Below, piece after piece: positions 57,563 to 64,000 of a DNA stretch of 64,000 nt. A model generated the notes under the pieces. It did no database searches. It saw only the letters and a program-made list of their open reading frames with translations, and had not been told where the DNA came from. The position numbers and the translations under genes were made by a program. The stretch covers positions 1-64,000 of the forward strand of contig NZ_LQPP01000049.1 in NCBI RefSeq assembly GCF_002102345.1, written 5' to 3'. The stretch comes from Mycolicibacterium peregrinum (GTDB lineage: Bacteria > Actinomycetota > Actinomycetes > Mycobacteriales > Mycobacteriaceae). Numbering within the stretch: position 1 is the stretch's first letter; every line of letters starts with the position of its first letter.

Positions 57563-58453
57563 TCAGTGCCCTTTCGCCTGTTTACGTCGTGAACTACCGA
57601 CCACCAGGCCCGCACGTGCTGCCAGCGCGCCCCGAATTGTCCACCGTAACGGCGCCTGCCAGGGCGCCGGGTATCGATCAGCCAAGAAAGTGTAGGTACT
57701 GCGGTGATGGGCGGCCAAGTTGCGCGCCGGGTCACGGCCGGTGGAGTGCCCCTTGTGGTGCAGCACCTCCGCCGTCGGGACGTAGATGTTCTGCCAGCCG
57801 GCCCGGGCGATCCGGTCGCCGAGGTCGACGTCTTCCATATACATGAAGTAGCGCTCGTCGAAACCGCCGACCGCGACGAAGGCGGCCCGGCGCATCAGCA
57901 GGCACGAGCCGGACAGCCAGCCGACCTCGCGCTCGCTGGGGTCCTGCCGGTCCTGGCGGTAGGCCGCCGTCCACGGATTCGACTTCCAGAACGGGCCCAC
58001 CACGGCATGCATGCCGCCCCGGACCAGGCTGGGCTGATGGCGCGCCGACGGGTACACCGAGCCGTCGGGATCGCGGACCAACGGCCCGAGCGCACCCGCG
58101 CGCGGCCACCGCTTCGCCGCGTCGAGCAGCAGGTCGATCGAACCGGGGCCCCACTGCACGTCGGGGTTGGCGACGATGAAAAACTCCGGGCAGTCCGCAT
58201 CCGATATCTGCTCGGCGCCGCGGTTGACGGCGCTGCCGTAACCCAGATTGCTGCCGGTTCGGAGCAGGCGCACGTTCGGGTAGCGCTTCTCGGCCTGTTC
58301 GGGTGCGCCGTCGGTGGAGCCGTTGTCAGCCATGACGACCGTCACCGGACGGTCGGTGGCCAGGGCGAGGGAAGCCAGGAAACGGTCCAGGTGTCGACCC
58401 GGCGAGTACGTCACCGTCACCACCACGAGCGGGCGGGCCGCATCCTCAGTCAC
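57563..58453 (-). CDS. wbbL: Rhamnosyltransferase WbbL (arabinogalactan linker)
   Basis: A 296-residue GT2-type glycosyltransferase that adds rhamnose to decaprenyl-PP-GlcNAc, giving the linker between peptidoglycan and arabinogalactan. VTVTYSPGRHLDRFL opens the fold, with ADNGSTDG, the DxD-like ANPDVQWG and GGFDERYFMYMEDVDLGDR. Start GTG 58453, overlapping the rmlD stop by 4 bases. From memory it matches Rv3265c, an essential gene. Confidence 0.95.
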   Translation of the reverse strand: MTEDAARPLVVVTVTYSPGRHLDRFLASLALATDRPVTVVMADNGSTDGAPEQAEKRYPNVRLLRTGSNLGYGSAVNRGAEQISDADCPEFFIVANPDVQWGPGSIDLLLDAAKRWPRAGALGPLVRDPDGSVYPSARHQPSLVRGGMHAVVGPFWKSNPWTAAYRQDRQDPSEREVGWLSGSCLLMRRAAFVAVGGFDERYFMYMEDVDLGDRIARAGWQNIYVPTAEVLHHKGHSTGRDPARNLAAHHRSTYTFLADRYPAPWQAPLRWTIRGALAARAGLVVGSSRRKQAKGH

Positions 58454-59334
58454 GGCGTAGAGGGTAGCGGGCCGGAAGGGCCTTCTTTTCCAACCGCCGT
58501 GACCAGGGCTTCCCGCCAATCAGGCAGCGGACGCAGGCCGGCCTCGGCGGACCGGTGTCCGGACAGGACGGTGTAAGCCGGGCGGGGCGCGGGCCGCGGA
58601 TGACGGTCGCTGCCCACCGGGCGGACCCGCTCGGGATCCGCGCCGACGGCGGCGAACGTCGCCCGGGCGAGGTCGAACCGACTGGCCGGCCCGGTGTTGA
58701 TCGCGTGCAGTACGCCGGGCTGGACGCCGCCGTCGGCGATCTGCAGCAGGGCCGTCACGAGGTCTCCGGTGTACGTCGGTGACCCGATCTGGTCGGCGAC
58801 CACATCCACGGGGCCGTCGCCGGCGGCCAGCCTGCGCATGGTCGCCACGAAGTCTTTCCCGTCGCCACCGCGGTACACCCAGGCCGTGCGAACGACGTAC
58901 GCGTCGGGTTTGACGGAAAGCACCGCCTGTTCCCCGGCCAGTTTGGTCTGGCCGTAGATGTTGACCGGCCCGGTCGGGTCGTCGACCTCATAGGGGGTAC
59001 GACGCTGCGCCGACGCGCCGAATACATAGTCGGTGGAGATGTGCACCAGGCCGGCACCGACGCGGGCACAGGCCGTAGCGAGGTTGCCCGGGCCCACGGC
59101 ATTGATCGCGTGGGCCCGGTCTTGATCGGTTTCTGCGGCGTCCACCTGCGTGTATGCCGCGCAGTTGATCACCACGTCACCGGGCTCGACGAACCCTCGC
59201 ACCGTGTCGGAGTTGGTGATATCACAATCGGCAGAGGTCAGGGCCAGCACGTCACAACCCTCACGACGTCCCTGATCAGCCAATACCCGGCCGACCATGC
59301 CGCCGGCCCCGGTGATCACAATCCGTTGCGCCAT
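58450..59334 (-). CDS. rmlD: dTDP-4-dehydrorhamnose reductase
   Basis: A 294-residue extended SDR that makes dTDP-L-rhamnose for the linker. The NAD(P)-binding GAGGMVGR, substrate segment HISTDYVFGA and the catalytic YGQTKLAGE (Tyr-xxx-Lys) are intact. Start ATG 59334. It is first in the rmlD-wbbL-manC unit and divergent from the LCP gene 67 bases away. From memory it matches Rv3266c. Confidence 0.96.
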   Translation of the reverse strand: MAQRIVITGAGGMVGRVLADQGRREGCDVLALTSADCDITNSDTVRGFVEPGDVVINCAAYTQVDAAETDQDRAHAINAVGPGNLATACARVGAGLVHISTDYVFGASAQRRTPYEVDDPTGPVNIYGQTKLAGEQAVLSVKPDAYVVRTAWVYRGGDGKDFVATMRRLAAGDGPVDVVADQIGSPTYTGDLVTALLQIADGGVQPGVLHAINTGPASRFDLARATFAAVGADPERVRPVGSDRHPRPAPRPAYTVLSGHRSAEAGLRPLPDWREALVTAVGKEGPSGPLPSTP

Positions 59335-59401
59335 GGGACCGAGTCTGGCACGCCGGTCCGCGTTACCCGGCTCACGTCCAGGCCGCAAGTAGCCTGGGCA
59401 C

Positions 59402-60889
59402 GTGCGCATCCCCCTCCTTCGCTCCCTTGCTGTCGCCACGGCGTCGGCCGTGGTGCTCGGAACAGGGGTGGCCTGGTCCCAGATCCGCTCGTTCGAATCC
59501 GGCATCAACCACATCAGCTCGGCGGCGCTCGGCGGCGGCGGTGAGGACGGTGCGATCGACATCCTGCTGGTCGGGATGGACAGCCGCACGGACGCCCACG
59601 GCAACCCGCTGTCGCAGGAAGAGCTGGACACTCTGCGCGCCGGTGACGACGTCTCGACCAACACCGACACCATCATCCTGATCCGCATCCCCAACAACGG
59701 GAAGTCGGCCACGGCCATCTCCATCCCTCGCGATTCGTACGTCGAAGCACCGGGCTGGGGAAAGATGAAGATCAATGGCGTGTTCGGGGACGTCAAGCTC
59801 GACCGCATGAAGCAGCTCGTCGAGGTCGAGGGCGAGGATCCGGCGGTCGCCGAGCCCAAGGCCACCGAAGCTGCTCGCGAAGAGCTCATCCAGACGGTCG
59901 CGTCGTTGACCGGCGTCACCGTGGACCATTACGCCGAAATCGGACTGCTCGGCTTCGCGCTGATCACCGATGCCCTTGGCGGTGTCAATGTCTGCCTCAA
60001 AGATGCTGTCTACGAACCGCTCTCGGGTGCCGATTTTCCCGCCGGCTGGCAGAAACTCAACGGCCCGCAGGCATTGAGCTTCGTTCGGCAACGTCATGAC
60101 CTGCCGCGCGGCGACCTCGACCGGGTGACCCGCCAGCAGTCGGTGATGGCGTCGCTGGCCCATGAGGTGATCTCCAGCAAGACGCTGTCCAGTCCGGGGA
60201 CGCTGGGGCGGCTGCAGGACGCCGTGCAGCGATCGGTGGTGATCTCCGACGGCTGGGACATCATGAATTTCGTCGAACAGCTGCAGAAGCTGGCTGCCGG
60301 CAGCGTGGCGTTCGCCACCATCCCGATCCTGCGTGAGGACGGCTGGAGCGATGACGGCATGCAGAGCGTCGTCCGGGTGGATCCCGACGAGGTCCATCAG
60401 TGGGTGTCGAGCCTGCTGCAGGACCAGGACCAGGGCAAGACCGAACAACTCAGCTACTCACCCGAGAACACCACCGTCGAGGTGGTCAACGGCACCGACA
60501 TCAACGGCCTGGCGGCCGCGGTGTCACAGGTGCTGAGCAACAAGGGGTTCGTGCCCGGCGCCACCGGTAACCACGAGGGCGCCCCGCCCGCGTCCAGCCA
60601 GGTACTGGCCGCCAAGAGCGATGACCTCGGAGCCCAGGCGGTGTCGAAGGATCTCGGCGGGCTGCCGGTGAACGAGGATTCGTCGCTGCCACCCGGTGCG
60701 GTACGGGTGGTCCTGGCCGCGGATTACACCGGCCCGGGCTCCGACGGCATGGATCCGACCTCAGGTGCGGGCATGGTGGATCCGGCCGCGGCCGGCGACA
60801 GCTACAGCGATACCGGCGAACAGAGCCCGCCACCGCCGCCGTCGCCGATCCTCAATGCGGGTTCGGACGATCCCAAGTGTGTGAACTGA
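59402..60889 (+). CDS. lcp1: LytR-CpsA-Psr (LCP) family cell-wall ligase
   Basis: A 495-residue LCP protein with a short N-terminal membrane anchor (LAVATASAVVLGTGVAW). The LCP domain (about residues 45-300) has NTDTIILIRIP, ISIPRDSYVE and the arginine-rich RQRHDLPRGDLDRVTRQQ. A LytR_C domain follows (about 350-440), then a Pro-rich tail. It should attach arabinogalactan to peptidoglycan. From memory it matches Rv3267 (Lcp1/CpsA). The neighbours make the linker precursors. Confidence 0.94.
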   Translation: MRIPLLRSLAVATASAVVLGTGVAWSQIRSFESGINHISSAALGGGGEDGAIDILLVGMDSRTDAHGNPLSQEELDTLRAGDDVSTNTDTIILIRIPNNGKSATAISIPRDSYVEAPGWGKMKINGVFGDVKLDRMKQLVEVEGEDPAVAEPKATEAAREELIQTVASLTGVTVDHYAEIGLLGFALITDALGGVNVCLKDAVYEPLSGADFPAGWQKLNGPQALSFVRQRHDLPRGDLDRVTRQQSVMASLAHEVISSKTLSSPGTLGRLQDAVQRSVVISDGWDIMNFVEQLQKLAAGSVAFATIPILREDGWSDDGMQSVVRVDPDEVHQWVSSLLQDQDQGKTEQLSYSPENTTVEVVNGTDINGLAAAVSQVLSNKGFVPGATGNHEGAPPASSQVLAAKSDDLGAQAVSKDLGGLPVNEDSSLPPGAVRVVLAADYTGPGSDGMDPTSGAGMVDPAAAGDSYSDTGEQSPPPPPSPILNAGSDDPKCVN

Positions 60890-60914
60890 TCGTCCTCGAG
60901 TAAAACCAGAGGCT

Positions 60915-61619
60915 ATGAGCACAGTCAGCGCTGCGATCCTGGATCCGTTGTTGGCCGCGGACCCGGCGGGCCCACGGATCACCTACTACGACGACGCGAC
61001 CGGTGAGCGCATCGAGTTGTCGACGGTGACCATGGCCAACTGGGCCGCCAAGACCGCAAACCTGCTGCGCGACGAGATAGGCGCCGGCCCCGGGACCCGG
61101 GTGGCGGTGCTGCTGCCCGCTCACTGGCAGACCGCCGCGGCGCTGTTCGGGATCTGGTGGATCGGCAGTGAAGTAGTGCTGGACGGGGACGCCGACGTGG
61201 CTCTGTGTACGCGGGACCGGCTCGACGAGGCCGACGACGCGGTGTCCGGAGGCGAGGTTGCGGTGCTGTCGCTGGACCCGTTCGGCAAGCCGGCGCCGGA
61301 TCTGCCGATCGGGGTCACCGACTACGCGACCGCGGTGCGAGTCCACGGCGATCAGATCGTGCCCGAGCGCGTTCCGGGACCGGCCCTGGCCGGACGATCG
61401 GTCTCCGAGGTTCTGGAGGCGGCCCGCAATGCCGCTGCCACACAGGGTTTCACCGCCGACGACCGAGTGCTCTCGACCGCCGCGTGGGCCACCCCAGACG
61501 AACTCGTCGCGAATCTGATCGCAGTGTTCGCCGCCGGGGCGTCACTGGTGCAGGTGGCCAATCCCGATGCCGGCGCACAGGAACGGCGTCGCGCCACGGA
61601 GAAAGTCACCCGCGGCTAG
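60915..61619 (+). CDS. TIGR03089 family protein (truncated adenylate-forming fold)
   Basis: A 234-residue protein starting MSTVSAAILDPLLAADPAGPRITYYDDATGERIEL, an AMP-binding N-terminal subdomain-like sequence. The ATP-loop and C-terminal lysine domain of real ligases are missing, so adenylation is unlikely. This is the actinobacterial TIGR03089 family (recalled as Rv3268). It follows the LCP gene by 25 bases and probably shares its transcript. Function unknown. Confidence 0.85.
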   Translation: MSTVSAAILDPLLAADPAGPRITYYDDATGERIELSTVTMANWAAKTANLLRDEIGAGPGTRVAVLLPAHWQTAAALFGIWWIGSEVVLDGDADVALCTRDRLDEADDAVSGGEVAVLSLDPFGKPAPDLPIGVTDYATAVRVHGDQIVPERVPGPALAGRSVSEVLEAARNAAATQGFTADDRVLSTAAWATPDELVANLIAVFAAGASLVQVANPDAGAQERRRATEKVTRG

Positions 61620-61637
61620 CTCAGCTTGCCCCGAAAA

Positions 61638-61698
61638 GCCCAATGGCCAGTTACCGCACGGCCTTTCGATGAAAGCGTGCGCCAACTGGCCACTGGGC
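61638..61698. terminator. Long stem-loop between convergent TIGR03089 and fadE25 genes
   Basis: GCCCAATGGCCAGTT... (from 61638) pairs with ...AACTGGCCACTGGGC (to 61698) in a stem of about 25 positions with several mismatches and a short GAT loop in TTTC-GAT-GAAA. It lies between two convergent stops and can terminate both transcripts. Confidence 0.8.
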
Positions 61699-61705
61699 GT
61701 CGGAG

Positions 61706-62875
61706 TTACTTCAGCAGGGCGCGGCTCATGACCACGCGCTGAATCTGGTTGGTGCCCTCGTAGATCTGGGTGATCTTGGCGTCACGCATCATGCGCTCGA
61801 CCGGGAAGTCCACCGTGTAACCGGCACCGCCGAACAGCTGCACGGCATCGGTGGTGACCTCCATGGCCACGTCCGAGGCCAGGCACTTGCTCGCCGCGGA
61901 GATGAAGCCGAGGTTGCCCTCGCCACGCTCGGCGCGCGCGGCAGCCGAGTACACCATCAACCGCGCGGCCTCCACCTTCATGGCCATGTCGGCGAGCATG
62001 AACTGCACGCCCTGGTTGTCACTGACCGGACGGCCGAACTGCTTGCGGTCCTTGGTGTAGGCGATCGCCGCGTCCAACGCACCCTGAGCGATACCGACGG
62101 CTTGCGCGCCGATGGTCGGGCGCGTGTGATCCAGTGTGGCCAACGCGGTCTTGAACCCGGTGCCGGGATCGCCGATGATCCGGTCCCCCGGAACGCGGCA
62201 GTTCTCGAAATACAACTCGGTCGTCGGGCTGCCCTTGATGCCGAGCTTGCGTTCCTTGGGGCCGACGACGAAGCCCTCGTCGTCCTTGTGGACCATGAAC
62301 GCCGAGATGCCGTTGGCGCCCTTGTCGGGGTCGGTCACCGCCATGACGGTGTACCAGGTCGACTTGCCGCCGTTGGTGATCCAACACTTGGTGCCGTTGA
62401 GGATCCAGCCGTCACCGTCGGCCTTGGCACGGGTGCGCATGCCGGCGGCGTCGCTGCCCGCCTCGCGCTCGGACAGCGCGTAGGACGCCATCGCCTCACC
62501 CGAGGCGAGCGACGGCAGCACCTGCTTCTTCAGCTCATCCGAGCCGCGCAGGATCAGACCCATGGTGCCCAGCTTGTTGACCGCCGGGATCAGCGACGCC
62601 GAGCAATCCACCCGGGCCACTTCCTCGATCACGATGCAGGCCGCGACCGAGTCGGCTCCCTGGCCGCCGTACTCCTCCGGCACGTGAATCGCGTTGAAAC
62701 CCGAGGCGTTCAGGGCCTGCAGTGCTTCTTCCGGGAAGCGTGCGTTCTCGTCGACGTCGGCAGCGTGCGGGGCAATTTCCTTCTCCGCCAGTGCCCGAAT
62801 CGCCGCCCGAAGCTCCTGGTGCTCCTCCGGCAGCTGAAACAGATCGAATGATGGGTTACCGGCCCAACCAGCCAT
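61706..62875 (-). CDS. fadE25: Acyl-CoA dehydrogenase FadE25
   Basis: A 389-residue flavoprotein that introduces the first double bond in acyl-CoA beta-oxidation. Markers are YALSEREAGSDAAGM (FAD/substrate), WITNGG, DRKQFGRPVSDNQ and LFGGAGYTVDFPVERMMRDAKI. The catalytic glutamate is in IYEGTNQIQ. The start ATG 62875 has AGAAGGAGAAG upstream. From memory it matches Rv3274c. It is divergent from a TetR gene. Confidence 0.96.
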   Translation of the reverse strand: MAGWAGNPSFDLFQLPEEHQELRAAIRALAEKEIAPHAADVDENARFPEEALQALNASGFNAIHVPEEYGGQGADSVAACIVIEEVARVDCSASLIPAVNKLGTMGLILRGSDELKKQVLPSLASGEAMASYALSEREAGSDAAGMRTRAKADGDGWILNGTKCWITNGGKSTWYTVMAVTDPDKGANGISAFMVHKDDEGFVVGPKERKLGIKGSPTTELYFENCRVPGDRIIGDPGTGFKTALATLDHTRPTIGAQAVGIAQGALDAAIAYTKDRKQFGRPVSDNQGVQFMLADMAMKVEAARLMVYSAAARAERGEGNLGFISAASKCLASDVAMEVTTDAVQLFGGAGYTVDFPVERMMRDAKITQIYEGTNQIQRVVMSRALLK

Positions 62876-62958
62876 GATCTTCTCCTTCTTTCAGCCCTTG
62901 GCTCTCTTGGATCAATCGTTGCGCGGACTGCACATCGAGTACATCGCCCTGCTACTTT

Positions 62959-62994
62959 TGGTACCCAGTACCATAGCATCGGCACTCAGTACCA
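62959..62994. promoter_or_regulatory. GGTAC-type operator between fadE25 and TetR genes
   Basis: TGGTAC-CCA-GTACCA (62959-62973) is a perfect inverted repeat. A third half-site AGTACCA lies at 62988-62994. It sits 84 bases upstream of fadE25 and 35-50 bases upstream of the TetR start, as expected for an autorepressor. Predicted by eye. Confidence 0.72.
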
Positions 62995-63008
62995 TGAAAG
63001 GTGCACTC

Positions 63009-63665
63009 ATGCCCGACCTGCCAAGTACCCGGGAGCGCCTGGTGAGCGCGGCATTCGAGCTGTTCGAGGAGCGTGGATACGAGGCCACCAGCGTCGACGA
63101 CATCGCGACACGAGCGGGGGTGGGACGCACCACTGCGTTCCGTCAGTTCGGATCGAAAGAGGCGTTGATCTTTCCCGATCACGAGGCGCTGCTGCGCCGC
63201 GCCGACGAGAGATTGTCGGCGGCGCCGGCCGAAGCGCTGCCCGCCGAGGTCATCGCGGTGGCGACCACCTCGGTATTCGAGAACTATCTCGCCGAGGGCG
63301 AGCGTGCCCGGACGCGCTACCGGCTCACCCGCTCGGTACCTGCGCTGCGCGACTTCGAAACAGCCGTGGTGTCGCGGTATGTCCGGCTGTTCACCAAACA
63401 CCTTCGGACCGCGCAGACCGAGGATTGGACGGCAGGGCTGCGCGCCGAACTATTCGCCAACGCCGTCGTCGCCGCACACAACCATGTTCTGCGCCGATGG
63501 TTGCGAGGCGACGTGACCAACCCGCGGTCGGACCTGGCCGAGGCGCTGGCCGCGACCTGGCCGATCTACCGGGGCGGTAACGGCCGCACCGCCGTTGTGG
63601 TGATGTCGACCGATGAACCGGTCGAGTCCCTGACGTCCCGCATTCGCGAGCTCATCGGGGATTGA
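63009..63665 (+). CDS. TetR-family regulator divergent from fadE25
   Basis: About 218 residues from ATG 63009 (MPDLPSTRERLVSAAF) with AAAGG upstream; ATG 62994 is an alternative. The helix-turn-helix is ATSVDDIATRAGVGRTTAFRQFGSKEAL. The C-terminal ligand domain is helical. The palindrome between it and fadE25 suggests that it represses both genes, perhaps releasing with an acyl-CoA. It is convergent with purE, 16 bases from its stop. Confidence 0.88.
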   Translation: MPDLPSTRERLVSAAFELFEERGYEATSVDDIATRAGVGRTTAFRQFGSKEALIFPDHEALLRRADERLSAAPAEALPAEVIAVATTSVFENYLAEGERARTRYRLTRSVPALRDFETAVVSRYVRLFTKHLRTAQTEDWTAGLRAELFANAVVAAHNHVLRRWLRGDVTNPRSDLAEALAATWPIYRGGNGRTAVVVMSTDEPVESLTSRIRELIGD

Positions 63666-63681
63666 GTCAGCCGTCGCCCGG

Positions 63682-64000
63682 TCAGCCCAGCAGGCGATCG
63701 CGCAAAGCGGCGTCCTTCTCCAACACCATGGTTTCCAGATCCGCCTGGAATTTCACCATCCGGGCCTGCAGTGCGGGATCTGACGAACCGAGGATCCGTA
63801 CGGCCAGCAAGCCCGCATTGCGCGCTCCGCCAATGGAAACCGTGGCCACCGGCACCCCGGCCGGCATCTGCACGATCGACAGCAGCGAGTCCATGCCGTC
63901 GAGACGGGCCAGCGGCACCGGAACGCCGATGACCGGAAGCGGTGTCGCAGACGCCACCATGCCGGGCAGGTGTGCAGCGCCTCCCGCTCCGGCGATGATC
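63682..64000 (-). CDS. purE: N5-carboxyaminoimidazole ribonucleotide mutase PurE (5' part missing)
   Basis: The frame is open to the window edge; the visible 106 residues are the C-terminal two-thirds. IIAGAGGAAHLPGMVAS and PVIGVPVP are conserved PurE segments, and the tail KDAALRDRLLG is present. The enzyme rearranges N5-CAIR to CAIR in purine synthesis. The start and the SGSDSD phosphate-binding motif lie beyond position 64000. From memory it matches Rv3275c, with purK next. Confidence 0.92.
   Translation of the reverse strand, partial: IIAGAGGAAHLPGMVASATPLPVIGVPVPLARLDGMDSLLSIVQMPAGVPVATVSIGGARNAGLLAVRILGSSDPALQARMVKFQADLETMVLEKDAALRDRLLG

Overview
The window is chromosome from a high-GC mycobacterium, most likely a fast-growing Mycolicibacterium. 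The identification rests on genes and gene order recognised by reading: secA1, the mtrA-mtrB-lpqB operon, desA3 with its reductase, the F420 genes fbiA-fbiB, whiB2, wbbL-rmlD, a TIGR03089 protein and fadE25. From memory, the order follows M. tuberculosis Rv3226c to Rv3275c, with insertions and losses. No rRNA, tRNA, CRISPR array, insertion sequence or prophage gene was found.

Layout. 0-7 kb: an enoyl-CoA hydratase with a TetR regulator, a methyltransferase, an SRAP abasic-site protein divergent from aroA-rsgA, and an SDR enzyme. 7-10 kb: a small exported protein, then the acyl-CoA desaturase and its ferredoxin-reductase-like partner, each preceded by the same palindromic operator. 10-17.4 kb: a BCCT transporter, a DUF6912 protein, a lipoprotein amidohydrolase, a WS/DGAT acyltransferase and a BacA/SbmA-type ABC exporter/importer. 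17.4-27.6 kb: the conserved core with an Rv3235-like gene, secA1, a hibernation factor, comF, lpqB, mtrB, mtrA and tmk.

27.6-36.4 kb is an apparent insertion between tmk and sahH, which I recall as adjacent in M. tuberculosis. It holds a tightly overlapped operon (TPR-AAA+ ATPase, TPR membrane protein, HAD-like phosphatase) divergent from a stand-alone fatty acyl-AMP ligase. A GjpA-like envelope protein, an XRE/MmyB regulator and a luciferase-like F420 enzyme follow. This is the best candidate for an undescribed system.

36.5-42 kb: sahH, then the alkane hydroxylation operon alkB-rubA-rubB-TetR, then an amino acid permease. 42-46 kb: a methyltransferase, an AurF-like diiron oxygenase with an added C-terminal membrane domain, and an FAD monooxygenase. 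46-50 kb: manA, a SIS-domain protein, phosphomannomutase and a DUF3499 gene, which supply mannose phosphates. 50-55 kb: a degenerate zincin-like protein, whiB2, fbiA, fbiB and NUDIX, which make coenzyme F420. 55-61.6 kb: an unrecognised membrane protein, then the arabinogalactan linker set (GDP-mannose/NDP-sugar pyrophosphorylase, rhamnosyltransferase, rmlD and an LCP ligase). 61.7-64 kb: fadE25 divergent from a TetR gene, and the 3' part of purE running off the window.

Start codons were chosen by reading frame, ribosome-binding sites and family alignment from memory; several differ from the longest open frame. Operators and terminators were found by eye and none was scored computationally.
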